64,000 bases of DNA, taken from an uncultured Clostridia bacterium. Its GTDB lineage: Bacteria > Bacillota > Clostridia > Oscillospirales > Acutalibacteraceae. Shown piece by piece: positions 14,900 through 24,066 of the stretch. The stretch's first letter is position 1, and each line of letters opens with the position of its first letter. The DNA lies in contig CAMCPL010000010.1 in assembly GCA_945876745.1 (NCBI GenBank), forward strand, positions 1-64,000, read 5' to 3'. The notes beneath the pieces were generated by a model. That model saw only the letters and a program-made list of their open reading frames with translations, did no database searches and was not told the origin of the DNA. The translations under genes were made by a program, and so were the position numbers.

Positions 14900-16353
14900 G
14901 CTTTTCATATGCAGTAAATGATAAGACGGTGTTGAAAAATGTGTCGTTTGATGTTCGTCAGGGTGAATTTTGCCTCGTTATCGGAAAATCGGGAGCAGGC
15001 AAGAGCACTCTTTTGAAGCTCATCAAAAAGGAAATTGCACCTGCCGGAAAATTAATCGGTGAAATCGTTACCGCCGATAACGTCGGCTATGTCGCTCAAA
15101 ATGTTCAGGAAAGCATAGTGACCGACAGAGTTCGCTCGGAGCTGTCCTTCGGGCTTACAAATATGGGCGTAGACGCGAATACTGTTGAGCTTTCCGTTGC
15201 GGAAGCGGCAAGCTATTTCAATTTGTCAAATAAACTTGACAATGATATTTGCTCCCTCTCCGGCGGTGAGAAGCAAATACTTAATTTGGCAAGCGTTATG
15301 ATAATGAAGCCGAGTGTTCTTGTGCTTGATGAGCCGACCTGTCAGCTTGACCCTGTGTGGGCACAGCGTTTTTTGACGGTGATAAAAAGGCTTCACCGTG
15401 ATTTCGGCACAACGGTAATAATCAGCGAGCATCTGCTCGAAGAGCTTTATGAGTATGTCGACAGCGTAATGCTTGTCGAAGACGGCGAGATAAAGGCAAA
15501 GCTTCCGAGCGATGAAATGACGAAATTTCTAAAAGAAACCGATAATCCTCTTTTGAAGTCGTTGCCGTTGAGGTTAAGACTGTTTGACGGTACGAAATCA
15601 CTTTTTGAGTGCCGTAGTATTATTAAATCGAAGAGCCTGCCGAGCATTTGCGACGACGACAAAAGGGACGAAAAGGCAATGACGGTAAAAAATCTTTGCT
15701 TTGCCTACAAAAAGAATAATTATGTTCTGTCGGAGCTGTCACTGAATATTTATAAGGGCAAAATAAATGCGGTATTAGGTCCCAACTCCTGCGGAAAATC
15801 AACGCTCTTTAAGGTGTGCGCAGGCGTTCTCAGGGCACACCGAGGCAAGGTAAAATCAACGGGAAAAATTTCTATGCTGTGTCAAAATCCGTATGACCTT
15901 TTCACAACGGATTTGTGCGAAGACGAAGCGCAGTTCGGCGAAATAACTCGATTTTTGGAGATAGACGATATAAAAAATCAACACCCCTACGATATTTCGG
16001 GAGGTCAGGCACAACGCCTTGCACTTGCAAAGGTGCTTCAAACGGGGGCGGATATAATTCTGCTTGACGAGCCTACTAAGGCGCTTGACAGCGAGTTCAA
16101 GTTGAAACTTGCGCAAAAGCTCAAAGAATTGTGCGAGCAGGGTAAAACGGTTGTTTTCACTACCCACGATATAGATTTTGCAGGCGAATATGCAGATTAT
16201 ATTTCGTTTATGTCGGGCGGCGAGATTGTTACAACTCAAAAAAAGCATACCTTCTTTTCCTCGCTTTCATATTATACTACCGCCGCTTCAAGGCTTTGCC
16301 GGGGCGCAGCGCAGGGCTATGTCTGCGAGCAGGATTTGGAGGAGGTGCTATGA
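14872..16353 (+). CDS. ecfA: Fused two-domain ECF transporter ATPase
   Basis: This 493-residue protein has two complete ABC ATPase domains in one chain. The first has GKSGAGKSTLL near residue 37 and LSGGEKQ; the second has GPNSCGKSTLF near 305 and ISGGQAQRLALAK. ECF systems normally use two separate or identical subunits (EcfA1/EcfA2), so this fusion supplies the full pair. The ATG at 14872 follows GGAGGTGG; the track start at 14830 is upstream of it. Together with the adjacent EcfT and S component it forms a self-contained transporter. Confidence 0.9.
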   Translation: MENIRFENVSFSYAVNDKTVLKNVSFDVRQGEFCLVIGKSGAGKSTLLKLIKKEIAPAGKLIGEIVTADNVGYVAQNVQESIVTDRVRSELSFGLTNMGVDANTVELSVAEAASYFNLSNKLDNDICSLSGGEKQILNLASVMIMKPSVLVLDEPTCQLDPVWAQRFLTVIKRLHRDFGTTVIISEHLLEELYEYVDSVMLVEDGEIKAKLPSDEMTKFLKETDNPLLKSLPLRLRLFDGTKSLFECRSIIKSKSLPSICDDDKRDEKAMTVKNLCFAYKKNNYVLSELSLNIYKGKINAVLGPNSCGKSTLFKVCAGVLRAHRGKVKSTGKISMLCQNPYDLFTTDLCEDEAQFGEITRFLEIDDIKNQHPYDISGGQAQRLALAKVLQTGADIILLDEPTKALDSEFKLKLAQKLKELCEQGKTVVFTTHDIDFAGEYADYISFMSGGEIVTTQKKHTFFSSLSYYTTAASRLCRGAAQGYVCEQDLEEVL

Positions 16354-17060
16354 GGCGGTCATTTGGAATAATCGGCGTTGCTTGCTCGTTGCTTGCACTT
16401 GTTGCGGCAGTCGTGTGGCAGATTTTTTTCAGCGAGCAGGTAAATTATTACATAACGAGCGTTGCGGTGCTTGTTTTGTCAATGCTGCCGTTTTTTGTCG
16501 GCTTTGAGCTGAAAAAGATTTCGACTGGCGAAATAACGCTTGTTGCAACCTTTATTGCGCTTGCCGTTGTCTCAAGGGCGGTGTTTTACCTCATACCGCA
16601 ATTTAAGCCAATCGGCGCAGTTGTGATAATTGCGGCAGTCTGTCTCGGCGCACAAAGAGGATATTTAGTCGGCTCATTTTCTGCGTTTATTTCAAATTTC
16701 ATTTTCGGTCAGGGCTTTTGGACGCCGTTTCAAATGGTTGCACTCGGACTTGTTGGATTTCTATCCGGTCTGATATTCAAAAAAATAAAGCCTAAACGAG
16801 TATCTCTGTCAATCGTCGGCTTTGTTTTGTGCTTTGCCTTGTACGGCTTAATTGTCGATATGTCGACAATAATCAGCGTTTATGGAAACGATTTTGATTT
16901 TAAGGGAGCTATGTCGATTTATCTCACAGGCTTGCCGTTTAGTGCGGTTTTCGGTGCGGCGACTGCCGTATTTCTGTTTTTGTTCGGCGAGTCGTTTATT
17001 AAAAAAACGCAGAGGGTTATAAAAAAATACGGCTTAATCTGTACTCAAGATAAAAAATAA
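16350..17060 (+). CDS. ECF transporter substrate-binding (S) component
   Basis: This 236-residue integral membrane protein has about six hydrophobic segments, including LVATFIALAVVSRAVFYLIP and IGAVVIIAAVCLGAQRGYLVG, the typical S-component pattern. The ATG at 16350 overlaps the ATPase stop and has GGAGG upstream; the longer ORF in the track is not needed. It follows ecfT and the fused ATPase, so it is the specificity subunit of that module. The substrate is unknown; proximity to ribF suggests a flavin, but sequence alone cannot confirm it. Confidence 0.8.
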   Translation: MRRSFGIIGVACSLLALVAAVVWQIFFSEQVNYYITSVAVLVLSMLPFFVGFELKKISTGEITLVATFIALAVVSRAVFYLIPQFKPIGAVVIIAAVCLGAQRGYLVGSFSAFISNFIFGQGFWTPFQMVALGLVGFLSGLIFKKIKPKRVSLSIVGFVLCFALYGLIVDMSTIISVYGNDFDFKGAMSIYLTGLPFSAVFGAATAVFLFLFGESFIKKTQRVIKKYGLICTQDKK

Positions 17061-17083
17061 CGCCGAAAAATGATATGAAAATA

Positions 17084-17112
17084 TTGAAAATTCAAAGGCG
17101 TAGTTTTATAAT
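17084..17112 (+). promoter_or_regulatory. purF promoter
   Basis: TTGAAA (17084-17089) is 17 bases from TATAAT (17107-17112). It lies in the 118-base gap between the ECF S gene and purF. No PurR box or guanine riboswitch was recognised. Confidence 0.6.
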
Positions 17113-17178
17113 AAAACCGTAAAAGCGTTACACTTTTCAAATCTGTCTATAAATAAAAACTGAATAGGGGGAAATTCA

Positions 17179-18612
17179 ATGTTTGAAAATCTTAAAGAAG
17201 AATGCGGCGTATTTGGGATTTTTGAAAACAAGACCACATCTGTTGCACAGTCGGCGTATCTTGCGCTTTACGCTTTGCAGCACAGAGGGCAGGAAAGCTG
17301 CGGTATTGCGGTAAATGATGACGGTGTTTTTCGTCATTATCGAGGTGACGGACTTGTGCCCGACGTGTTTAACCACAGCAGACTTGAGCATTTGGGCAAG
17401 GGTAATATGGCAATAGGTCATGTAAGGTATTCTACTACCGGCGGTAAGGATGTTAACAATATTCAGCCGCTTGTAATCAGGCATATCAAGGGTAATCTTG
17501 CGCTTGCACACAACGGAAACTTAGTCAACGCTCCCGAATTGCGAAAAAAATTCGAGCTTAAAGGCGCAATATTTCACGGCACCTCCGACACAGAGGCTAT
17601 TGCATATTCGATTGTTTCCAACCGTCTTGAAAGCGAGAATACCGAAAGGGCAATCGAAAAGGTTATGTACGACCTTAAGGGAGCGTATTCCTGCGTTGTT
17701 ATGACGGCGACAAAGCTAATTGCCTTTCGTGACCCGAACGGCTTTCGTCCGCTTTGTATAGGAAAAACTCAGGACGGCGCCTGGGTTGTCGCTTCCGAAA
17801 CCTGCGCTCTTGATACTCTCGGCGCGAGCTTTGTAAGAGACGTTTTGCCGGGTGAGATTGTTGTTGTATCAAGCAACGGCTTGGAGTCAATAAAAACGCA
17901 TTGCGGCTGTAAGGGCAACATCTGCGTTTTTGAGTACATATATTTTGCAAGACCCGACAGCGTTATCGAAGGTTCGTCTGTTCAGCACGCAAGAATGAAA
18001 GCAGGCGAATTTCTTGCAAAGGAGCATCCGGTCGAAGCGGATATTGTTATCGGCGTGCCCGATTCGGGACTTGATGCTGCGCTCGGCTATGCAAATGCAA
18101 GCGGTATTCCTTACGGTATCGGATTTATTAAAAACAGATATATCGGCAGAAGCTTCATTCAGCCTACACAGGGTCAGCGAAGCGACGCCGTTCGTATTAA
18201 GCTCAACGCAGTAAAAAAGAATATCGAGGGCAAGAGAGTTATTATGATAGACGACTCTATCGTAAGAGGTACAACCTGTGCGAGAATTGTCCGTCTTTTG
18301 CGTGAAGCAGGCGCAAGGGAAGTACATATGCGTGTATCCTCTCCGCCGTTTAAGCATCCGTGCTTTTTCGGAACGGATGTTGACTCGCAGGAAAACCTTA
18401 TTGCCTGTCAGTTTGATACGGTTGAGGAAATTGCAAAGGAAATCGGTGTTGACAGCTTGGGCTATCTTTCGGTTGAAGCTACTCATCATCTTGCCAGCGA
18501 ATCAAGCTGCGGCTTTTGCGACGGTTGCTTTACCGGTAAGTATCCTATCGACGTTCCCAAGGAACAGCCCAAGAATAAATTTGAGTACAAAATGGGCGTC
18601 GTTTCGGAATAA
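17179..18612 (+). CDS. purF: Amidophosphoribosyltransferase
   Basis: The 477-residue enzyme catalyses the first step of purine synthesis, making phosphoribosylamine from PRPP and glutamine. A short propeptide (8 residues) precedes the catalytic Cys9 in ECGVFGIF. The PRPP site VIMIDDSIVRGTT is near residue 355. The cysteines in KHPCFFGTD and SCGFCDGC fit the iron-sulphur form known from Bacillus. The gene has its own promoter and is separate from the other pur genes at 49 kb. GGGGG upstream of the ATG is a strong ribosome binding site. Confidence 0.96.
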   Translation: MFENLKEECGVFGIFENKTTSVAQSAYLALYALQHRGQESCGIAVNDDGVFRHYRGDGLVPDVFNHSRLEHLGKGNMAIGHVRYSTTGGKDVNNIQPLVIRHIKGNLALAHNGNLVNAPELRKKFELKGAIFHGTSDTEAIAYSIVSNRLESENTERAIEKVMYDLKGAYSCVVMTATKLIAFRDPNGFRPLCIGKTQDGAWVVASETCALDTLGASFVRDVLPGEIVVVSSNGLESIKTHCGCKGNICVFEYIYFARPDSVIEGSSVQHARMKAGEFLAKEHPVEADIVIGVPDSGLDAALGYANASGIPYGIGFIKNRYIGRSFIQPTQGQRSDAVRIKLNAVKKNIEGKRVIMIDDSIVRGTTCARIVRLLREAGAREVHMRVSSPPFKHPCFFGTDVDSQENLIACQFDTVEEIAKEIGVDSLGYLSVEATHHLASESSCGFCDGCFTGKYPIDVPKEQPKNKFEYKMGVVSE

Positions 18613-18667
18613 TACGTTGTTTATTATAGGAAATTTTATACAATGATATTATTTTTGGTATATTGTC

Positions 18668-18696
18668 TTGAATTTATCGAAACGAAGTGTTATAAT
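18668..18696 (+). promoter_or_regulatory. nifJ promoter
   Basis: TTGAAT (18668-18673) is 17 bases from TATAAT (18691-18696). The following leader is about 60 bases long with GGAGGT before the ATG. Confidence 0.65.
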
Positions 18697-18764
18697 TTAG
18701 AGTGGTTATTAGGGCAAATATGCCCTGTACTATAATTGCAAATTTTTTACGGAGGTATTTTCCA

Positions 18765-21700
18765 ATGGCAAGAAAAAAGAAAACCATGGATGGTAACAGT
18801 GCTGCGGCTCACGTAAGCTATGCGTTTACTGAGGTTGCCGCTATCTATCCTATTACACCTTCTTCACCGATGGCAGAAGAAACAGACGCTATGGCGGCTA
18901 AGGGTGTAAAGAATTTGTTTGGACAAACTGTTAAGGTTGCAGAGCTTGAATCAGAAGCAGGTGCGGCAGGTGCAGTTCACGGCTCACTTTCGGCAGGTGC
19001 GCTCACTACTACATACACAGCTTCACAGGGCTTGCTCCTTATGATTCCGAATATGTACAAAATCGCCGGTGAGCTTATTCCGAGCGTAATTCACGTTTCG
19101 GCTCGTTGCGTATCTACTCACGCACTTAATATTTTCGGCGATCATTCCGACGTTATGGCTTGCCGTCAGACAGGCTACGCTATGCTTTGTTCGGCTAACG
19201 TTCAGGAGGTTATGGACCTCGGTGCGGTTGCTCACCTTGCAACCTTGAAGAGCCGTGTTCCTTTCCTTCATTTCTTCGACGGCTTCCGTACATCTCACGA
19301 GGTACAGAAGATTGAGGTTTGGGATTATGCAGACCTTAAGGATATGCTTGATATGCAGGACGTTGCTGATTTCAGAGCAAGAGCTTTGAATCCCGAAAGA
19401 CCTGTTCTTCGTGGTTCGGCAGAAAACTCCGATATTTTCTTCCAGCACAGAGAGGCTTGTAATAAGTATTACAACGACGCTGTTGCCGCTACCGAAGCAT
19501 ATATGCAAAAGGTAAATGAGAAAATCGGTACAAATTATCAGCTCTTTAACTACTACGGCGCAGAGGACGCAGAGCGTGTAATCGTTGCTATGGGCTCAGT
19601 TTGCGATACTATTAAGGAAACAGTTGATTTCCTTAACGCAAGAGGCGAAAAGGTTGGTATGGTAAGCGTTCACCTTTACAGACCTTTCTCTGCTTCTCAC
19701 CTTATCAATGCGCTTCCCGAAAGCGTTAAGCAGATTTCGGTTATCGACAGAACAAAGGAGCCGGGTGCACTCGGCGAGCCGCTTTATCTTGATGTTGTTG
19801 CAGCTCTCAAGGGTTCAAAGTTCGACGCTGTTCCTGTATACGGCGGTCGTTACGGTCTTGGCTCAAAGGACACTCTTCCTGCTCATATTATCGCTGTATA
19901 TGCTAATATGGCAACTCCTGAGCCGAAGAAGCAGTTTGTTCTTTCAATCGAGGATGACGTTACCGGTCTTTCACTTCCTGTAACAGAAACTCCCGACACA
20001 ACTCCTGCCGGCACAACCTCCTGTAAGTTCTGGGGTCTTGGTTCGGACGGTACGGTAGGCGCTAACAAGGACTCTATCAAGATTATCGGTGACCACACAG
20101 ATATGTATGCACAGGGCTACTTCTTCTACGACAGTAAGAAGTCGGGCGGTATTACTGTATCTCACCTTCGTTTCGGCTCATCACCGATTACTTCAACATA
20201 TCTTATCAACAAGGCTAACTTCGTTGCATGCCATAATCCGTCTTATGTAACAAAGTACGATATGGTACAGGATCTTCTTCCGGGCGGTACATTCCTTCTT
20301 AACTGCATTTGGTCGCCTGAGGAGCTTGACACACAGCTTCCTGCTTCAATGAAGAGATATATCGCAGAAAACGATATTAACCTTTACACAATCAACGGTA
20401 TTAAGATTGCCGAGGAGGTTGGTCTTCCGGGTAGAGCTTCAACAATTCTTCAGTCTGCATTCTTCACAATCAGCGGTATTCTCCCTGTTGACGAAGCAAT
20501 CGGCTATATGAAGGAAAAGGTTGTTGCAAAGTTCTCAAAGAAGGGCGAGGCTGTTGTTAACGCTAACTGCAACGGTATCGACAGAGGCTCAAAGGAAGTT
20601 GTTAAGATTGACGTTCCTGCATCTTGGAAGGATGCTGTTGATGAAGCAACAGAGCTTAATGTAAATACAGACAGACCTGAAATGAAGAAGTTCGTTAAGA
20701 ACATTCTTGACCCTGTCGGCAGACTTCACGGTGACGATCTTCCTGTATCTGCATTTGTTGACAGTGCTGACGGTGTATATCCTCAGGGCTCTGCCGCATT
20801 CGAGAAGAGAGGTATTGCTATCTCTGTTCCTGAGTGGAATCCTGAAAAGTGCGCACAGTGTAATATGTGCTCAATGGTATGTCCTCACGCAGTAATCAGA
20901 CCTATCGTTATGAACGCTGAAGAGGCTGCCGCTGCTCCTGAGGGAACAGCAATGATTAAGCATAAGAGAACTGATTATCAGTATGCTCTTATCGTATCGG
21001 CTCTTGACTGTACAGGCTGCGGCTCTTGTGCAAACGTATGTCCTACAAAGTCGCTTACAATGAAGCCGATTGCTTCACAGCTCGGTGTTCAAAAGTCATT
21101 CGACGCACTTGTTGACACTCCTGTTAAGCCTGAGGTTCTTACTCCTAATACAATCGGCGTTCAGTTCAGAAAGCCATATCTTGAGTTCTCCGGCGCTTGC
21201 GCAGGCTGCGGTGAAACACCTTATGCAAAGCTTGTAACACAGCTCTTCGGTGATAAGATGTATATTGCAAACGCAACAGGTTGTTCTTCAATCTGGGGTG
21301 GTTCTGCTCCGTCAACTCCATATACTGTTGACAAGAACGGTCACGGTCCTGCTTGGTCTAACTCCTTGTTCGAGGATAATGCAGAATTCGGTTACGGTAT
21401 GTATCTTGCTCAAAAGCAAATCAGAGAAAGACTTGCAAACGATGCAGTTGTTCTCAGCGAAGCAGGTATTAAGGAAGCTGACGCTTGGCTTGCTACCTAC
21501 GAAGACGCTGCAAAGAACGAAGCAGACGCTATCGCTCTTATCAATGCTATTAAAGCCGCTAACCTTGACGGCGATGCAAAGGCAGCCGCAGAGGACTTCC
21601 TTAAGGATGCAGACTATGCTGCAAAGAAATATCAGTTCATCTTCGGTGGTGACGGTTGGGCTTACGATATCGGCTTCGGCGGTCTTGACCACGTTATCGC

Positions 21701-22283
21701 TTCTCACGAGGATGTAAATATCGTTGTATTCGATACAGAGGTTTACTCAAATACAGGCGGACAGGCTTCAAAGGCTACTCCTACCGGCGCTGTTGCAAAG
21801 TTTGCAGCTTCAGGTAAGGTAGTTAAGAAGAAGGATTTGGCTGCTATCGCAATGTCCTACGGTTACGTATATGTTGCACAGGTTGCTATGGGCGCTAATG
21901 CAAATCAGTGCTTGAAGGCATTCCAAGAGGCTGCCGCATATAACGGTCCGTCAATCGTTATTTGCTACGCTCCTTGTATCAACCACGGTATCAAGATGCC
22001 GTTCAACCAGGCAGAGCAGAAGAAGGCAGTTGCCGCAGGCTACTGGAACTTGTTCCGCTACAATCCTGCTTTGATTGAGGTTGGTCAAAATCCGTTCAGC
22101 CTTGATTCAAAGGCTCCGTCTGCTGACTATGTTGAGTTCATCGAGGGCGAAACAAGATACTCTGCACTCAAGAGATCCTTCCCGGGCAAGGCAGAAGAAT
22201 TGTTCGCAATCGCAGCTGAAAATTCAATCGAGAAGTACAACAAGCTCACAAGACTTGTTGATTACTACGCTCCGGAGAAGTAA
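18765..22283 (+). CDS. nifJ: Pyruvate:ferredoxin oxidoreductase (single-chain)
   Basis: This 1172-residue enzyme oxidises pyruvate to acetyl-CoA and CO2 with reduction of ferredoxin, a central step of anaerobic metabolism. Domains in order are: the pyrimidine-binding domain (YPITPSSPMAE), a transketolase-C-like domain (VVAALKGSKFDAVPVYGGRYG), the gamma domain, two 4Fe-4S clusters (CAQCNMCSMVCPH and CTGCGSCANVCPTK) and the thiamine pyrophosphate domain (GCAGCGETPYAKL, GDGWAYDIGFGG). I start at the ATG at 18765 after GGAGGT; the upstream codons in the track are leader. Codon use is strongly biased, as expected of an abundant protein. Confidence 0.97.
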   Translation: MARKKKTMDGNSAAAHVSYAFTEVAAIYPITPSSPMAEETDAMAAKGVKNLFGQTVKVAELESEAGAAGAVHGSLSAGALTTTYTASQGLLLMIPNMYKIAGELIPSVIHVSARCVSTHALNIFGDHSDVMACRQTGYAMLCSANVQEVMDLGAVAHLATLKSRVPFLHFFDGFRTSHEVQKIEVWDYADLKDMLDMQDVADFRARALNPERPVLRGSAENSDIFFQHREACNKYYNDAVAATEAYMQKVNEKIGTNYQLFNYYGAEDAERVIVAMGSVCDTIKETVDFLNARGEKVGMVSVHLYRPFSASHLINALPESVKQISVIDRTKEPGALGEPLYLDVVAALKGSKFDAVPVYGGRYGLGSKDTLPAHIIAVYANMATPEPKKQFVLSIEDDVTGLSLPVTETPDTTPAGTTSCKFWGLGSDGTVGANKDSIKIIGDHTDMYAQGYFFYDSKKSGGITVSHLRFGSSPITSTYLINKANFVACHNPSYVTKYDMVQDLLPGGTFLLNCIWSPEELDTQLPASMKRYIAENDINLYTINGIKIAEEVGLPGRASTILQSAFFTISGILPVDEAIGYMKEKVVAKFSKKGEAVVNANCNGIDRGSKEVVKIDVPASWKDAVDEATELNVNTDRPEMKKFVKNILDPVGRLHGDDLPVSAFVDSADGVYPQGSAAFEKRGIAISVPEWNPEKCAQCNMCSMVCPHAVIRPIVMNAEEAAAAPEGTAMIKHKRTDYQYALIVSALDCTGCGSCANVCPTKSLTMKPIASQLGVQKSFDALVDTPVKPEVLTPNTIGVQFRKPYLEFSGACAGCGETPYAKLVTQLFGDKMYIANATGCSSIWGGSAPSTPYTVDKNGHGPAWSNSLFEDNAEFGYGMYLAQKQIRERLANDAVVLSEAGIKEADAWLATYEDAAKNEADAIALINAIKAANLDGDAKAAAEDFLKDADYAAKKYQFIFGGDGWAYDIGFGGLDHVIASHEDVNIVVFDTEVYSNTGGQASKATPTGAVAKFAASGKVVKKKDLAAIAMSYGYVYVAQVAMGANANQCLKAFQEAAAYNGPSIVICYAPCINHGIKMPFNQAEQKKAVAAGYWNLFRYNPALIEVGQNPFSLDSKAPSADYVEFIEGETRYSALKRSFPGKAEELFAIAAENSIEKYNKLTRLVDYYAPEK

Positions 22284-22303
22284 GCGAGAAATATTAAAGC
22301 ATC

Positions 22304-22337
22304 AAAATCCCCTGTTTTGCGCAGGGGATTTTATTTT
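22304..22337 (+). terminator. nifJ terminator
   Basis: An 11-bp stem (AAAATCCCCTG with CAGGGGATTTT) is closed by a 7-base loop and followed by TTATTTT. It is 20 bases after the nifJ stop codon. Confidence 0.85.
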
Positions 22338-22412
22338 GGCGCTATCGGTTGACTTTTTCGGCGTGTTTTTATATAATAATTAAATAAAATTAAATTTTTT
22401 GGAGGAAAAGGT

Positions 22413-23018
22413 ATGGACGACCTGAAAAACGGATATATCAAGAAAGCATTGATTTTTCCTCTTGTAGTTGTTGCAATTTTGGTAATTGTTGCCGCATTAT
22501 CCGTTCCGAGTATAATAAGAAGTCTGCCAGTATCTACCGACAGAGTTCAAGCAGTAAAAACCTATAACGCAAAGGATTATGACTATTACTTAAAGGAATT
22601 TGACTCCTTTGATGAGCTTCGTCTTAACCGTTTTGTAGGCTGGCTGAGCTCCGATGACGTTGCGCTCGGCTGTGCCGTTACATATAACAGTGAGGACGAG
22701 GACAGTGATGCTTGCTCGCTTTTGCCGGCATCAACCGAGCCGTGGAATAACGGTTGTGTTATGATTATCGGCGACAACAGCGATAATGAGTTTAGAAATC
22801 TCCATAAGGCAACTGTCGGTGATGTTGTTACCGTCGACTTTTACGCCAAGGACAGCTATTCCTATAAAATCAAGCAGATAGAAGTAAATATTACCAAGGA
22901 TGAAATTGCCGATTATAAGGCTGACAACCGTTTGATTCTTTGTAAGCCGTATAAGAATTTTGAGCAGGACGGCACATACTTTTATTCAATTTATATTGCT
23001 GATTTAATCGAGGAATGA
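22413..23018 (+). CDS. Sortase-like membrane protein lacking catalytic His and Arg
   Basis: This 201-residue protein has an N-terminal membrane anchor (residues 14-35) and a C-terminal domain whose order of blocks follows a class D-like sortase: GCVMIIGDNSDNEFRNL, VGDVVTVDFYAKDSYSYKI, then LILCKPYKNF and a final YFYSIYIADLI strand. In real sortases the first block holds GH and the last an arginine; here these are GD and no arginine, while the cysteine block is kept (LC). It is therefore probably a non-catalytic relative. The ribosome binding site GGAGG is clear. It is followed one base later by another membrane protein gene. Confidence 0.5.
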   Translation: MDDLKNGYIKKALIFPLVVVAILVIVAALSVPSIIRSLPVSTDRVQAVKTYNAKDYDYYLKEFDSFDELRLNRFVGWLSSDDVALGCAVTYNSEDEDSDACSLLPASTEPWNNGCVMIIGDNSDNEFRNLHKATVGDVVTVDFYAKDSYSYKIKQIEVNITKDEIADYKADNRLILCKPYKNFEQDGTYFYSIYIADLIEE

Positions 23019-23028
23019 GGTGCTTTGT

Positions 23029-24009
23029 ATGAAGAAAAAAACAAGAGATTTGTCACTCGATTTCAGAAGAATATTTTGTTATCTGCTTGCACTCATTATG
23101 GCAGGCTGCGTTGTGCTTACCGTTTCAGTCAGCATAACCTCAGGTCTTTTAAGAACGGAATCCTTTGTTCAGGCAAGATTTGAGCATTACAATAAGGAGC
23201 TTCTTGACGAGGTTAATAATGCGCTGGGCGGTGTTGCCGAAAGAACCAATCTTCCGACAAGAGCATATACAAATGCTATTCAGGAGGGTCACGTTAATAC
23301 TGCGCTTCATCAGGTTGCAAATAATGTTGTAAAGGGTTTTGGCACAGACTATACCGAGTCTAAATTCCTTTACGGCTATTATCGAACGGGTATTTTGAAT
23401 TACTGCAAGGAAAACGGAATACCGATTACCGAAGAAGAGCTTGTTGAAAACGCGTGCTTTGCCGTTGATACGTTTAACGACGTTGTAGGTGACGAAAGTA
23501 CAAGCAATATCATTATTTTTGCCCTTGCATATACGAAATATCCGCTTATTGCCGTTATCGGGTCTATTATTGCATTTGTACTGTGTATTGTTATTCTTGA
23601 ATTTATAACGTACGGCAGACATAAAAAATTCGATTATATAAGCATTGCGCTCATTACGGCGGGTGAAACGCTCGTTGTGCTTCCTCTTTTCGCGATACTG
23701 ATGAAATATACCTCAACGCTGCGCTTTATGGACGTAGATGTGTATAATATGGCGCTTGCCGAGGTGCTTGACGATATAATGAAAATCTTCATTCTTGTCG
23801 GCTTTGTGATCGTAGCAATCGGAGTTGTGATTACTATGATTAATTACAGATATTATTCTCACAAGACGAGAACGCTTAAAACGGAGCACGATATTCGTGT
23901 AAAGCTAATGAACGAGCAAAAGGCAATGAACGAAAAGCTTTTTGTCGAAAAAGAAAAGAAAGCCATTGAGTCGGAAATTGAACGAAACGAACGTGAAATG
24001 AGGGAATAA
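23029..24009 (+). CDS. Unknown membrane protein with charged C-terminal tail
   Basis: I do not recognise this 326-residue protein. It has a hydrophobic segment at residues 14-36, an extracytoplasmic stretch of about 125 residues, three further hydrophobic segments at about 165-190, 200-222 and 240-262, and a C-terminal tail of about 60 highly charged residues likely to form a coiled coil. The ATG at 23029 follows GAGG; an earlier GTG at 23020 is less likely. It directly follows the sortase-like gene, so the two are probably co-expressed. Confidence 0.7.
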   Translation: MKKKTRDLSLDFRRIFCYLLALIMAGCVVLTVSVSITSGLLRTESFVQARFEHYNKELLDEVNNALGGVAERTNLPTRAYTNAIQEGHVNTALHQVANNVVKGFGTDYTESKFLYGYYRTGILNYCKENGIPITEEELVENACFAVDTFNDVVGDESTSNIIIFALAYTKYPLIAVIGSIIAFVLCIVILEFITYGRHKKFDYISIALITAGETLVVLPLFAILMKYTSTLRFMDVDVYNMALAEVLDDIMKIFILVGFVIVAIGVVITMINYRYYSHKTRTLKTEHDIRVKLMNEQKAMNEKLFVEKEKKAIESEIERNEREMRE

Positions 24010-24014
24010 AAATT

Positions 24015-24048
24015 AGACTGCACTTCAAATCGGGAGTGCAGTCTTTTT
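24015..24048. terminator. Terminator between convergent genes
   Basis: A perfect 10-bp stem (AGACTGCACT with AGTGCAGTCT) and a 10-base loop are followed by TTTTT. It ends the sortase-like pair and may also serve the convergent acyltransferase gene. Confidence 0.85.
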
Positions 24049-24066
24049 GTAAATATTCAATAAAAT

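Noticed and set aside
17061-17178. Purine riboswitch or PurR box upstream of purF
   Set aside because: The 118-base gap has a promoter but no conserved riboswitch core that I could see.
17887-18489. Minus-strand ORF within purF
   Set aside because: It lies opposite the conserved PRPP-binding part; no family features.
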